A stretch of 64,000 nucleotides of DNA from Acetobacterium bakii (GCF_001263355.1 NZ_LGYO01000006.1:48538-112537), one strand, 5' to 3'; shown: positions 1 through 9,184, counted from the first letter of the stretch. Translations and numbers: made by a program. The notes: a model not told the origin generated them from the sequence alone.

Positions 1-13
1 AATGGGAGGCTCC

Positions 14-1561
14 ATGATAAAAAAAAATTACGAAGATGAACTGATCCTCATTGTGGATTTTGGCGCGCAATACAATCAACTGATTGCCCGTAGGGTTCGC
101 GAAGCACGGGTTTATTCAGAGGTCGTACCCTATGATATTACTCCGGATGAGATCCGCAAGAAAAATCCCAAAGGGATTATTTTCACCGGCGGACCTTCCA
201 GCGTTCATGAACCCGGAGCACCCCAGTGTGACCCGGAAATTTATGAAATGGGTATTCCGATTTTAGGAATCTGTTACGGCGCTCAGCTGATGGCAGAGCA
301 ATTAAAGGGTTCCACCGATACCGCCGAAATCAGTGAATACGGCAAGAAAACCCTGGATTTTCAAACCGACAGTCTTTTGTTTGAAAATATTGTCAGCGGC
401 TCAACCTGCTGGATGAGCCATACCAACTATATTGAGCGCATTCCCGAAGGTTTTACCATAACGGCAACCACTGAAACCTGTTCCAGTGCCGCCATGGAAT
501 GTGCAGAACGCAAGCTATATGCGGTTCAGTTTCATCCCGAAGTGGAGCATACCCAGTATGGTAAAGAGTATTTAAATAATTTTGTTTACAACGTTTGTGG
601 CTGCGAAGGTCTTTGGACGATGGAAAATTTTGCCCAGGAACAAATTAAAGCTATTAAAGAACAGGTTGGGGATCGACGGGTGCTGTGTGCCTTAAGCGGC
701 GGCGTGGATTCTTCAGTTGCGGCAACCCTGGTGCATCAGGCCATCGGCGACAAACTCACCTGTATCTTTGTGGACCACGGGCTGTTACGAAAAGATGAAG
801 GCGATCAGGTTGAAGCGATTTTCAAAAATCGTTTTAAAATGAATTTCATCCGAGTGAACTGCGAAGACCGTTTCCTCAGTAAATTAGCAGGCGTCAGTGA
901 TCCGGAACAAAAACGTAAAATCATCGGCACCGAATTTATTCGGGTGTTTGAAGAAGAGTCAAGCAAACTCAATGACATCGATTTTCTTCTTCAAGGAACA
1001 ATTTACCCTGACGTTATTGAAAGCGGTAACAAAAACGCCGCCGTCATAAAAAGTCATCATAATGTTGGCGGCCTTCCAGACGATGTGGATTTCGAGCTCA
1101 TTGAGCCCCTGAGAAACCTCTTTAAGGATGAAGTCCGGGCTGTCGGCGAAGAAATTGGCCTGGCTCATGATTTAGTATGGCGTCAACCCTTCCCGGGACC
1201 AGGACTGGCTATTCGCATCATGGGTGACATTACCAAAGAAAAACTGGTGATCTTACAGGAAGCGGATTACGTTTTCCGTGACGAGATTGCCAAAGCCGGT
1301 TTGGATGAAGAAATCTGGCAATACTTTGCAGTACTCCCAGGCAACCGAAGCGTTGGAGTTATGGGGGATGAACGAACCTATGACTACACCATTGGCCTAA
1401 GAGCCGTTACCTCGGTTGACGGTATGACCTCTGATTGGGCCAGAATACCCTACGACGTGCTGGAAAAGATATCAACCCGAATTGTTAACGAGGTTAAGCA
1501 TGTGAGCCGGATTGTTTACGACATCACCAGCAAGCCCCCTTCAACGATTGAGTGGGAGTAA
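14..1561 (+). CDS. guaA: GMP synthase (glutamine-hydrolysing)
   Basis: Converts XMP to GMP with ATP and glutamine, the last step of de novo guanine nucleotide synthesis in the cytosol. The product is 515 residues, the usual GuaA length. The class I glutamine amidotransferase domain comes first, with the nucleophile in GICYGAQ (about C87) and the His/Glu pair in QFHPEVEH (about H174 and E176). The ATP pyrophosphatase domain follows, with the PP-loop SGGVDSS at about 228-234, and the C-terminal dimerisation domain ends in STIEWE. An in-frame ATG lies 12 bases upstream, but the GGGAGG ribosome site overlaps that earlier codon, so the ATG at 14 is chosen. The upstream region is outside the window, so regulation cannot be judged. 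Identification is very secure. Confidence 0.97.
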   Translation: MIKKNYEDELILIVDFGAQYNQLIARRVREARVYSEVVPYDITPDEIRKKNPKGIIFTGGPSSVHEPGAPQCDPEIYEMGIPILGICYGAQLMAEQLKGSTDTAEISEYGKKTLDFQTDSLLFENIVSGSTCWMSHTNYIERIPEGFTITATTETCSSAAMECAERKLYAVQFHPEVEHTQYGKEYLNNFVYNVCGCEGLWTMENFAQEQIKAIKEQVGDRRVLCALSGGVDSSVAATLVHQAIGDKLTCIFVDHGLLRKDEGDQVEAIFKNRFKMNFIRVNCEDRFLSKLAGVSDPEQKRKIIGTEFIRVFEEESSKLNDIDFLLQGTIYPDVIESGNKNAAVIKSHHNVGGLPDDVDFELIEPLRNLFKDEVRAVGEEIGLAHDLVWRQPFPGPGLAIRIMGDITKEKLVILQEADYVFRDEIAKAGLDEEIWQYFAVLPGNRSVGVMGDERTYDYTIGLRAVTSVDGMTSDWARIPYDVLEKISTRIVNEVKHVSRIVYDITSKPPSTIEWE

Positions 1562-1566
1562 TTAAA

Positions 1567-1710
1567 ATGAAAATTAGCAAAGAAGATAAAATCAGAATAA
1601 TAATTGACGCTTTAGATGATGTACTAACAATTCCAAATCAAAAGGAAGATGAACTTAAAGACGTGTTAAGAAATGCATTAAGAACCATCGAAGAAAAAGA
1701 AAACGAATAG
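1567..1710 (+). CDS. small hypothetical protein (47 aa) after guaA
   Basis: A 47-codon frame starts 5 bases after the guaA stop. It has a good ribosome site (GGGAG at 1554-1558, 8-base spacing) inside the guaA 3' end, and it ends just before a terminator, so it lies in the guaA transcript. The product is highly charged (Lys, Asp and Glu rich), has no membrane segment and is probably helical. I do not recognise a family. The placement, ribosome site and acidic/basic codon content favour a real small protein over chance. Confidence 0.55.
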   Translation: MKISKEDKIRIIIDALDDVLTIPNQKEDELKDVLRNALRTIEEKENE

Positions 1711-1729
1711 ATTTTAAAATTTATAAAAC

Positions 1730-1771
1730 CTCAAGAATCCATGTTCAATTGGATTCCTGAGTTTTTTTTTT
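1730..1771 (+). terminator. rho-independent terminator of guaA
   Basis: An 11-bp stem (CTCAAGAATCC with GGATTCCTGAG, one mismatch) and a 10-base loop are followed by ten T residues. It closes the guaA plus small ORF unit. Confidence 0.85.
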
Positions 1772-1838
1772 GATGGGTAGCTTAGTGAAATCGATCCCTT
1801 AAGAGATTAATTTTATGTGAAGCGTTACAATATTAAGC

Positions 1839-2723
1839 TTATGCCTCGTTGTTCTCAAAATTATTTCGGTAGGGCAGGTAATCTATAAAACGTTTGACTG
1901 CGAGGGATGCGGATTTCCTATCTTTCATTGCTAGGCCAATCCTGCGATAGGCCGGTATTTCCAGTTCCTTTATGATGATCTGATAGGGTAACCTTTGCAA
2001 AATAAGTTCAGGCAGAATACTGATGCCCAGTCCGCTTTCTACCATTGACATAATGGCATAATCATCCCAGGTTGTAAAATGAGTCAGTGGTTCCAAATTG
2101 TGTCGCTCAAATATTTCAGATATTTCCGCTTTTGCTCCCTTTTCCAGGAGCATAAACGGGTCATTGCACAACGCATCGATAGGAAAGCGTTCACAATCGG
2201 CTAACGGGTGGTTTTCCGGCAAAATCACAAGCAGTCGATCCTGTTCCAAAAATATTGTTTCCAGTTCAGGAGTGGTGGGAAGCCGAAGAAATCCGCAGTC
2301 CACCCTCCCCTCCAGGATCCAGCTTTCGATTTCCGTATAGTCGCCAAGTAAAAGCTCATAGGCGATGTTTGGATGTTTTTTTTGAAAGGCTTTAATGATA
2401 TTTGGAAGCCAGTGAGTAGCAACGCTGGAAAAGGTTCCAATCCGAATCAAACCAGATTGAAGTCCATGTAGTTCGTCAATTTGCATATGTAATTTTTCGT
2501 ATTCTAAACATAGGCGTTTTGCATAAGGAAGGAGTTTGAGCCCATCCGAAGTTAGACGTACTCCGGAATGATTGCGCTCAAGGAGAGTGATTTTCCATTC
2601 AGTTTCTAAGTCGTTAATCATACGGCTGATACCTGACTGTGAATAGTCCAATAATTTTGCTGCCTTTGTAAAGCTCCCGCATTCAACTGTTTTGACAAAT
2701 GCTATATATTTTTGAATATTCAT
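1839..2723 (-). CDS. LysR family transcriptional regulator
   Basis: A DNA-binding regulator of about 294 residues. The N-terminal winged helix-turn-helix covers about residues 1-60 (it includes GSFTKAAKLLDYSQSGIS). A periplasmic-binding-like effector domain follows from about 88, beginning LIRIGTFSSVATHWLP. The family usually binds a T-N11-A type site in the divergent intergenic region and responds to a small molecule. It is transcribed away from the EamA transporter at 2887, the classic regulator/target layout, so that transporter is the likely target. I chose the internal ATG at 2723 because GGAGG lies about 10 bases upstream of it; the longer frame begins at 2744. The effector is unknown. 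Confidence 0.9.
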   Translation of the reverse strand: MNIQKYIAFVKTVECGSFTKAAKLLDYSQSGISRMINDLETEWKITLLERNHSGVRLTSDGLKLLPYAKRLCLEYEKLHMQIDELHGLQSGLIRIGTFSSVATHWLPNIIKAFQKKHPNIAYELLLGDYTEIESWILEGRVDCGFLRLPTTPELETIFLEQDRLLVILPENHPLADCERFPIDALCNDPFMLLEKGAKAEISEIFERHNLEPLTHFTTWDDYAIMSMVESGLGISILPELILQRLPYQIIIKELEIPAYRRIGLAMKDRKSASLAVKRFIDYLPYRNNFENNEA

Positions 2724-2789
2724 GATTAGGTTGCCTCCGAACATCTGATTTTATCATAAGTGGTATGAGAAAGATTCACTTTTGTAATG

Positions 2790-2820
2790 TTTATGACAAT
2801 GATATACTATCAATCATAAA
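2790..2820. promoter_or_regulatory. inverted repeat in the LysR/EamA divergent region
   Basis: TTTATGA at 2790-2796 and TCATAAA at 2814-2820 form a perfect inverted repeat. It encloses a -10-like TATACT (2803-2808) for the rightward gene. This is a candidate operator of the adjacent LysR protein; the assignment is inferred from position only. Confidence 0.45.
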
Positions 2821-2886
2821 GTATCAAGTTTGAAAGAAAAATTATTTAATAAACAGAGAATTATGAGGAGGAGTATAAAAACAAAA

Positions 2887-3759
2887 ATGAGTAAAAATTA
2901 TACAAAATATATAGCGGCATTGTTGCTTTTTGGAACAAACGGAATCATCGCAAGCTTTATTTTACTGAACAGCTACGAAATAGTTTTTCTGAGAACGCTG
3001 ATTGGCGGTCTATTTCTATTGGCTGTTTTCGTTATCACAAAGGGAAAGTTTCAGGGGCTGAAAAACAAAAAGCATCTGGTTTATCTGCTTGCCTCAGGTG
3101 CTGCAATGGGCGCAAGCTGGATGTTTTTATATGAAGCATATAAGGAAATAGGGGTCAGTATGGCAACCCTTGCATATTATTGCGGCCCGGTCATCGTGAT
3201 GGCTCTTGCACCGTTGATCTTCAAAGAAAAAATAGTGACCGCAAAAATAATAGGATTTCTGGCGGTTCTTGTAGGAATGTTCCTGGTTAACCGTGATGCC
3301 GTGATGCATAGCGGATTTTCCTGGGGATTGTTTTGTGGATTAATGGCAGCGGTGATGTATGCCTTTATGGTAATTTTCAACAAAATGGCGGTTAGCATCA
3401 CAGGTCTCGAAAACGCCGTGTGGCAGCTTGGGGCAAGCTTTATAACCGTTGCCATTTTCACAGTGATCAAGCAGGGTGTTGTTATCCCGGTTACTTCTGA
3501 AAATGTGTTGCCCATCTTACTCTTGGGGATTGTCAACACAGGGATTGGCTGTTATCTTTATTTCTCTTCTATTCAGCAGTTTCCGGCACAGTCGGTTGCC
3601 ATTTGGGGCTATCTTGAACCGCTTTCGGCATTGGTTTTTTCCGCGATTTTTTTGCAGGAATACCTAACAACTATCCAGCTCCTGGGAGCGATGCTGATTT
3701 TAGGCGGTGCCGCATTTGGCGATTGTTTTGGACGCAAGTCGTTACCCCGATTATTTTAA
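2887..3759 (+). CDS. EamA/DMT-superfamily transporter
   Basis: An integral membrane carrier of about 290 residues with ten predicted hydrophobic helices arranged as two EamA repeats, typical of the drug/metabolite transporter superfamily. Features include a helix starting IAALLLFGTNGIIAS, the mid-protein sequence GASWMFLYEAY and the C-terminal repeat with PLSALVFSAIFL. Such proteins usually export amino acids or other metabolites; the substrate cannot be read from sequence. The frame opens at 2830, but AGGAGG at about 2864-2872 points to the ATG at 2887 (spacing of about 13, somewhat long). It is probably controlled by the divergent LysR gene. The last 9 bases overlap the convergent UvrC-like gene. 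Confidence 0.88.
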   Translation: MSKNYTKYIAALLLFGTNGIIASFILLNSYEIVFLRTLIGGLFLLAVFVITKGKFQGLKNKKHLVYLLASGAAMGASWMFLYEAYKEIGVSMATLAYYCGPVIVMALAPLIFKEKIVTAKIIGFLAVLVGMFLVNRDAVMHSGFSWGLFCGLMAAVMYAFMVIFNKMAVSITGLENAVWQLGASFITVAIFTVIKQGVVIPVTSENVLPILLLGIVNTGIGCYLYFSSIQQFPAQSVAIWGYLEPLSALVFSAIFLQEYLTTIQLLGAMLILGGAAFGDCFGRKSLPRLF

Positions 3760-4698
3760 AATCCATTCATCCGGCAGGGACTGGATTTCGGAAAATAAGA
3801 TATTTAGAAAATCAACCTCGGTTTTTTCATCCCGGTCAGGGGCGGGCTCAGATTTCATGTTGTGGCCTTCAGCTAAAAATGCATCAATCTCAAATTGAGA
3901 TAGAACAGAATACTGTTTTTTAAATATTATTTTGCCCTTTGAAATAAAGAAGAGTTTTTCTCCGGCCGGAACGGGTATTTTCAAAAGGAGATCTTTGGTT
4001 ATCAGGGTTTTGTAGTCGTAGAGAACATGACTGATATAGGTCAGGCTTTTGATAAGATCGCGGTAGATGGTTGCTCTTTCATAATTGTATTGGGTAGCCT
4101 CGTTATTCATGCGGCACTTCAATTCATCGATCAAACTCTGCATGCTGGTTTCTTCTGAAAATACGTTCATCAAGGTTGCTCTGTTTTTTATAAAATCGGC
4201 AGCACTCATGGTCACGGGCAGGGTATGATAGTTGAATTCCCAGCGGATGTTGTTTTGTACCATCGGAAATAAGTGGGTGACAGTATCCATAAATGATTGA
4301 ATGAATTGTTTTCCCCGAAAAGGCCCAAAGCTGTCCCCTTGACGTTCCTGAACAATTGACAATACCCGGTACTGGCTGAAATCGCCGACTTTCAGATACA
4401 TATATTTTCTGTCATTTTTCATCTGGGAATTAAAAATCGGCTTCAGCTTTTTAATCAACTGACATTCCAAAAGTTGGGCTTCCAAATGGGTATCCGTAAC
4501 AAGATAGTCGATATCGTCAATAAAAAAGACCATTTTTTCGACCTTTGATTGCTTTGGGGCTTTGCTGAAATAGGATTTCACCCGTGTTTTCAGGCACTTG
4601 CTTTTTCCGATATAAATAATGTTGCCGCTTGCATCAAGCATTTTATAAATGCCGGGTAGTGCGGGGATTTGGTTCAGCTTTTTCTGTATCTTATTCAT
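3751..4698 (-). CDS. UvrC-like GIY-YIG nuclease, short form
   Basis: A protein of 315 residues. The GIY-YIG nuclease domain is at the N-terminus: GIY at about 16-18, YIG at about 29-31 (within IIYIGKSKCLKTRV), the catalytic Arg at about 39 and Glu in LEAQLLE near 75. A UVR-like helical hairpin lies near 187-218 (NYERATIYRDLIKSL), the motif UvrC uses to contact UvrB. The C-terminal RNase H-like endonuclease and helix-hairpin-helix domains of full UvrC (about 600 aa) are absent. The layout is comparable to the short Cho-type nucleases, which cut 3' to a lesion, but Cho identity is not claimed. It overlaps the convergent transporter by 9 bases. A role in DNA repair is inferred from the domains. 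Confidence 0.8.
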   Translation of the reverse strand: MNKIQKKLNQIPALPGIYKMLDASGNIIYIGKSKCLKTRVKSYFSKAPKQSKVEKMVFFIDDIDYLVTDTHLEAQLLECQLIKKLKPIFNSQMKNDRKYMYLKVGDFSQYRVLSIVQERQGDSFGPFRGKQFIQSFMDTVTHLFPMVQNNIRWEFNYHTLPVTMSAADFIKNRATLMNVFSEETSMQSLIDELKCRMNNEATQYNYERATIYRDLIKSLTYISHVLYDYKTLITKDLLLKIPVPAGEKLFFISKGKIIFKKQYSVLSQFEIDAFLAEGHNMKSEPAPDRDEKTEVDFLNILFSEIQSLPDEWILK

Positions 4699-4960
4699 TT
4701 TTTTCCATATCTTTTTTCTTCAGATTTATCTACGCAAAAGCATTTGCTGATACAGGATCACAACAACGAATGCACAAGCCTTGATTGGTTTAGATTATTA
4801 TAACAAAAGATTGGTTTAGACAACCTTTAACAAAAGGCCTTTACTGGATTTACTTGAAAACCTTTTTTGTGCTATACTTACCATGAGAAAACAAGTAAAG
4901 TTTACGGAAACAATTGAAAAATTCACATAAAAAATATAAATTGTAGAGGAGAAAAACGAG

Positions 4961-5479
4961 ATGTATGAGTATTATTATAAAACACAAGATTATGGTACCT
5001 GCCTAACGGAATGTGATGGAGAGGGGGAAGAAGCCATCCTTCCAGCCGATAAAAACATACTTATTGTTGGGGATGGTGTATTTAAAGGGCACAAAGAATT
5101 GGTACATGTGGAATTACCAGATACCATCAGAGATATCGGCGGCTTTGTTTTTGATGGCTGTGAAAACCTAAAAAAAATAAAACTGCCTTCAAATCTCAAG
5201 GATTTTTGGCAATACGCCATGACCAGATGCGGCATTGAAGAAATTGAAATTCCGGGAAGTGTGGAACAGATCGTTTCCTTTGTATTTAACCAATGCAATC
5301 AGCTGACGACGGTCCGACTCAATGAGGGGACTCAAAAAATATTTGCCTGGGCATTTAAGGACTGTGTTAACTTAACTGACGTCTATCTGCCTGAAACCAT
5401 GAAAGAAATCAGTGATAAAGCCTTTGAAGGTTGTCCGAATGTAGTGCTGCATAAAATTAATGCTGATAGCAATGTTTAA
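4961..5479 (+). CDS. BspA-type leucine-rich-repeat protein
   Basis: The 172-residue product is made of about five LRR_5/BspA repeats of roughly 23 residues, each with the pattern I..xAFxxCxxLxxIxLPxxLxxI (for example FDGCENLKKIKLPSNL and FKDCVNLTDVYLPETM). There is no signal peptide, membrane helix or anchor, so it is probably cytoplasmic and a protein-binding scaffold. A clear AGAGGAG site precedes the ATG. It sits 2 bases upstream of yqeC and is probably cotranscribed with yqeC and xdhC, but no functional link is known to me. An extended -10 (TGC TATACT, 4870-4878) may be the promoter. Confidence 0.8.
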   Translation: MYEYYYKTQDYGTCLTECDGEGEEAILPADKNILIVGDGVFKGHKELVHVELPDTIRDIGGFVFDGCENLKKIKLPSNLKDFWQYAMTRCGIEEIEIPGSVEQIVSFVFNQCNQLTTVRLNEGTQKIFAWAFKDCVNLTDVYLPETMKEISDKAFEGCPNVVLHKINADSNV

Positions 5480-5481
5480 AA

Positions 5482-6207
5482 ATGAATCTGATAAAAGATT
5501 TTAATATTCAAGAAGATGATGTGGTTACCATTACCGGCGGTGGCGGAAAAACATCGCTAATGTTTGCCATTGGTAAGGAATTATCAGCGAAAGAAATGAC
5601 CCATGTACTGACGACGACAGCAAAAATATGTATTGCGGATGTACCAAAGAATCAGTGTATGATCAGCAAAGATATTGAAGCCGTCCTCAATCAAATTAAG
5701 AAAGATCCCAAAAGAGAATGGATCATTGGTAAAGAAATTGTCGCAGGCATGAAAATCTCTGGATTTTCAGATAATGAGCTGGATTATTTAAAAGATACAC
5801 TGGGTTCTTTAGTTATTCTCAATGAAGGTGACGGGTCAAAAAGAAAGCCATACAAATTTTACAATGACTATGAGCCCATAATTCCAAAATTGACAACCAA
5901 AATCATTCATGTCATTGGTGCTGAGGTTTTGTTCCAAAAAATCGATGAGGCATTTTTTCATCGATCTGAATTATATGGAGATACCGAAGCAATTTTTGAC
6001 GAAGGCGTATTCAAAAAAGTCATGGAAAATTTCATAGAAAATAAGTTGGATACAATGCTGGAAAAAACCACACCACGTATTCTGTTCATTAATAAAGCTG
6101 ATGGAGATCATTTGGAAAATGCCAAGACCATGGGAGAAATTGGGAGATTGCTCTTTGACCAATGCTTTATCGGCTCATTAAAAGAAGAATGGGTAAAAAG
6201 ATGTTAG
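5482..6207 (+). CDS. yqeC: YqeC-family protein, selenium-dependent molybdenum hydroxylase accessory
   Basis: A 241-residue protein with a P-loop near the N-terminus (TITGGGGKTSLMF, about 17-29). A later LNEGDGSKRKPYK motif is typical of the YqeC family. Members occur next to xdhC/selD-type genes and are implicated in maturing selenium-dependent molybdenum hydroxylases such as xanthine or purine hydroxylases. That is family knowledge and not shown here. The start is 2 bases after the LRR gene stop, and xdhC follows 26 bases downstream, so an operon is likely. No hydroxylase structural gene is present in the window. Confidence 0.85.
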   Translation: MNLIKDFNIQEDDVVTITGGGGKTSLMFAIGKELSAKEMTHVLTTTAKICIADVPKNQCMISKDIEAVLNQIKKDPKREWIIGKEIVAGMKISGFSDNELDYLKDTLGSLVILNEGDGSKRKPYKFYNDYEPIIPKLTTKIIHVIGAEVLFQKIDEAFFHRSELYGDTEAIFDEGVFKKVMENFIENKLDTMLEKTTPRILFINKADGDHLENAKTMGEIGRLLFDQCFIGSLKEEWVKRC

Positions 6208-6233
6208 CTGGATGGAGCTAAGAAAGGAAAAAT

Positions 6234-7043
6234 ATGGATATTTTACAAGAACAGCTGAAGGCCCAAAAAGACGGGCTTTCCTACGCTGTCTTAACAGTGG
6301 TGGAAACAGAAGGAACCTCCCCATGCAAGGTTGGGAAGAAGATTCTGTTGCTTGAAAATGGAACAACGTTGGGAACAATCGGCGGCGGACAATTTGAACG
6401 TGAGGCAGTGGAAGAGGCCAAACAGGCCATCAAAGACAGAAGAAGTTATCTTAAGCGATACGAACACATCCCTACCTATGAGGCTACTGGACTGGGCTGT
6501 ACGTTTAGTGTGAATTTATTTGTAGAAGTCGTTAATCCCGGATTGCAGTTAGTTGTTTGTAATGCCGGCCATGTCGGCAGTGCGGTTTTGCGTATGGCAA
6601 AACTCCTTCATTTTGAGACAATCCTGCTTGATACCCGTCCACCGGAACAAATTCCGGATCAGATCGAATTGGCAGATCGTTTTATTTCATGTGAAATATT
6701 TGAAAATGGCATTTTAGAAGCTGAAATACCAGACGGAGCTTTTTATGTATGTTGCGCTTCAACTCATACCCAGGATAAATCAGCGCTCAAGGGAGCACTG
6801 CAAAGGAAATTCGCCTATGTGGGGATGCTTGGCAGTGTTAAAAAAACCAGAGAAATGTATAAACAACTTGAAGACGAAGGCATCAGCAGAGCGTTGCTTG
6901 ATCAGGTTCACGCCCCAGTTGGATTGGATATCTGTGATATGTCGCCGGAAGAAGTTGGTTTTTCGATTCTGGCAGAAATATTGATGACAAAAAATGACGG
7001 TACCGGCATGCCTTGCAAAGAAAAGAAAATGATGACAGTTTGA
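6234..7043 (+). CDS. xdhC: XdhC/CoxI family molybdenum-cofactor maturation protein
   Basis: A 269-residue protein. The N-terminal XdhC_CoxI segment carries GTSPCKVGKK and GTIGGGQFE. The C-terminal Rossmann-type XdhC domain has CNAGHVGSAVLRMAK, GMLGSVKKTREM and PVGLDI. XdhC proteins bind the molybdenum cofactor, promote its sulfuration and insert it into xanthine-dehydrogenase-like enzymes. The ribosome site (AGAAAGGA) precedes the ATG. It is downstream of yqeC in the same direction, which fits a two-gene accessory module for a hydroxylase encoded elsewhere. A strong hairpin follows. Confidence 0.9.
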   Translation: MDILQEQLKAQKDGLSYAVLTVVETEGTSPCKVGKKILLLENGTTLGTIGGGQFEREAVEEAKQAIKDRRSYLKRYEHIPTYEATGLGCTFSVNLFVEVVNPGLQLVVCNAGHVGSAVLRMAKLLHFETILLDTRPPEQIPDQIELADRFISCEIFENGILEAEIPDGAFYVCCASTHTQDKSALKGALQRKFAYVGMLGSVKKTREMYKQLEDEGISRALLDQVHAPVGLDICDMSPEEVGFSILAEILMTKNDGTGMPCKEKKMMTV

Positions 7044-7116
7044 CACTTGAAGGCGAAACAATCAATTTTTGTTATGACTAATGAGTGCAGACAGAGAGCG
7101 AAACTTAAAGAGCTGC

Positions 7117-7154
7117 ACATTCAGACGGGTATCCCAGGATACCCGTCTGAATGT
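7117..7154. terminator. 18-bp perfect hairpin between convergent genes
   Basis: ACATTCAGACGGGTATCC at 7117-7134 is perfectly complementary to 7137-7154. It lies between the ends of xdhC and the convergent ABC permease. There is no strong T-run on either side (CTCTTT on the minus strand), so it is a probable but imperfect bidirectional terminator. Confidence 0.6.
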
Positions 7155-7174
7155 CGTCAACTATTGATGGCTGT

Positions 7175-7960
7175 TTAATTTTTTACACCGGCTTTTCTGA
7201 TAAGAAGCCAGCTTGACCCGTTGATGAGGATGCTTAGTATTAAAAGTGAAAATATGCCAATGTAAGGGTTCTGGGCTGAAACACCCATGATGATATCTAA
7301 AAACCTGAGCAAGACTTCAGAAATCTGGACAGAGATGATTCCTGAATGGTATAACAGGGTATTGGCGAGGGGTAAAATAACAAAGACAATGATATAAAAG
7401 CCAACTATATAGCTGATCTTTTGTTTTTTATTCATTTGGTAGAATACCGTCGTGATCAGATAGCCAATGGAAAAACAAACAATAAATACAGCCAGGTAAA
7501 ACAAAAAGCTTTCTAAGTACATCCAGGCCTCATTTGAATGGCCGGCATAGCGCTGTGCATACAGCTCTTCCAGAATGCTTTCGTACACAATTGTTCCGGA
7601 TAAAGACGCCAGCAGCTTCCCAACCAGTGAAACAATTTGATTAATCAGGGCCATTCCCGTTGATAAGGTTAAAATAACAAAAATACGATTGATGAATAGT
7701 GACTTTCGGGATATCCCATTTTGAAGAGCCATTTTGAAGTTACCTTTAAAAGCATTCAGTCCACAGACAAAGAGAAAAACGGCGGGTGCTAAATCGATGC
7801 CGCTGACTTGAATGGGAACCTCATATTGTATTCCGGTCAATCCGGTCAGGGCATTGATCCCAAATACAACCGCCAGAATGGCAGCAATAACGGCATAAAA
7901 AATAAGAAATGAATTTCTATGTTCGGCTAGCTGATATTTATAAATTGCGCTTAATTTCAT
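7175..7960 (-). CDS. ABC transporter membrane protein (ABC-2-like)
   Basis: A 261-residue hydrophobic protein with about six predicted membrane helices and no soluble domain. It is the partner of the ATPase encoded immediately upstream (4-base gap). The gene order GntR/YtrA regulator, ATPase, permease is that of YtrA-type and bacitracin/antibiotic-responsive exporters in Firmicutes. The N-terminus, KLSAIYKYQLAEHRNSF, is a typical cytoplasmic lead-in to helix 1 of ABC-2 permeases. The substrate is unknown. Transport direction (export) is inferred from the family. Confidence 0.8.
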   Translation of the reverse strand: MKLSAIYKYQLAEHRNSFLIFYAVIAAILAVVFGINALTGLTGIQYEVPIQVSGIDLAPAVFLFVCGLNAFKGNFKMALQNGISRKSLFINRIFVILTLSTGMALINQIVSLVGKLLASLSGTIVYESILEELYAQRYAGHSNEAWMYLESFLFYLAVFIVCFSIGYLITTVFYQMNKKQKISYIVGFYIIVFVILPLANTLLYHSGIISVQISEVLLRFLDIIMGVSAQNPYIGIFSLLILSILINGSSWLLIRKAGVKN

Positions 7961-7964
7961 TTTT

Positions 7965-8819
7965 CTATTCCTCGTTTGTAAGTTTAATAAAGAACCTTTG
8001 GAGGTCGAGTCCGGTTATTTCAAGGCCCAAGGGAACGATGTCTTTGTCAATGTTTCCCATGACCGTTGCTGTTTTCAAACCACCCAGGGTATCAGTCGCG
8101 ATAACCACTTTTTCCAGGATAAAAGCATCAATCTGCTGGGCGGTTCCGGATACGGTATAACCGCTGCTAAGTAAGCTTTCACAGGAATCGTTGATCAGGA
8201 TTTCACCGTTTTTGATAATCATGACATGCTCAAGAATCGTTGCCACTTCTTCAATCAAATGGGTTGATATAATGGCGGTAAATGAAGCATCACTGTATTT
8301 TTCAATCAGCATTTTATAAAACATTTCGCGGTGATTTGCATCCAGCCCCAATACCGGCTCGTCAAACAAAACATAGGGTGTATTAACGGATAAAGCGATC
8401 ACAATTTTGAAAATAGATGAAAATCCCGTCGAAAGGGTGCGGATCTTTTTATGAAGGCCCAAACCGAATTGATTCGATATTTTCGTTGCATACTCCAAAT
8501 CAAAATTCGGGTAAAACAGCTTGCTCCATTTAAAGACCTCTTGGCAAGTCATACTCTTTGGATATAAATTTTTTTCCGACATCATATAAACTTTTTTCTG
8601 GGCCACATCATTTTCGGTGCCAATCAATCCTTCAATTGTTACTGTTCCGTCATCGGGAAAGAGACGGTTGGTAATGATGTTTAACAGAGTCGATTTTCCA
8701 GCACCGTTTCGTCCTAATAATCCGTAGATTTTATTGGGTTCGAAGTTTAGCGACACCTGGTTGAGGGCCAGGGTGTCACCAAAATTTTTCGAAACATTGT
8801 TTACTTCAATTCCATTCAT
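7965..8819 (-). CDS. ABC transporter ATP-binding protein (YtrB/BcrA-like)
   Basis: A 284-residue nucleotide-binding subunit. Walker A is GRNGAGKST (about 37-45) and Walker B with D-loop is VLFDEPVLGLD. The switch His is in ISTHLIEEVA. The ABC signature is a divergent LSTGF in place of LSGGQ, as seen in YtrB-type exporters. It starts by overlapping the GntR gene stop by 4 bases and is followed by its permease 4 bases later, so the three genes form one tightly coupled operon. Confidence 0.9.
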   Translation of the reverse strand: MNGIEVNNVSKNFGDTLALNQVSLNFEPNKIYGLLGRNGAGKSTLLNIITNRLFPDDGTVTIEGLIGTENDVAQKKVYMMSEKNLYPKSMTCQEVFKWSKLFYPNFDLEYATKISNQFGLGLHKKIRTLSTGFSSIFKIVIALSVNTPYVLFDEPVLGLDANHREMFYKMLIEKYSDASFTAIISTHLIEEVATILEHVMIIKNGEILINDSCESLLSSGYTVSGTAQQIDAFILEKVVIATDTLGGLKTATVMGNIDKDIVPLGLEITGLDLQRFFIKLTNEE

Positions 8820-9184
8820 TCCTTATAACCTCTTTCTATCATTCCGAGTATTTCTTCACTGGTAATTTCTAATTTTTTTGCTTCGGCCACGAGCTTTTTA
8901 ATATAGTGTTCAAAAAATGATCTCTTGCGTTTAGCTCTTAGTTTGGAGACCGATCCCGGTGCAACGAACATGCCGACACCGCGCTTTTTAAAAATGATTC
9001 CCTCGTCGACCAATAATGAGATTCCTTTAAGAGCAGTTGCTGGATTGATCTTATAATTCACCGACAATTCAGTGATTGATGGAATCTGCCCATTTTCAGC
9101 AAAACCGCCGGTTAAAATGCCATCTTCAATGCCTTCGGCAATTTGGATGAAAATGGGGCGTTCATCTTCAAAATTTATTTGCAA
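8816..9184 (-). CDS. GntR family regulator, YtrA subfamily
   Basis: A short regulator of 122 residues. The N-terminal GntR winged helix has PIFIQIAEGIEDGILTG, the recognition region around ITELSVNYKINPATALKG and a wing near FKKRGVGMFV. A short helical C-terminal tail replaces a large effector domain, as in the YtrA subfamily. It is the first gene of its operon, with GGGGG just upstream of the ATG. A well formed promoter and a palindromic site lie directly upstream, so autoregulation of the ABC exporter operon is likely. Confidence 0.9.
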   Translation of the reverse strand: MQINFEDERPIFIQIAEGIEDGILTGGFAENGQIPSITELSVNYKINPATALKGISLLVDEGIIFKKRGVGMFVAPGSVSKLRAKRKRSFFEHYIKKLVAEAKKLEITSEEILGMIERGYKE

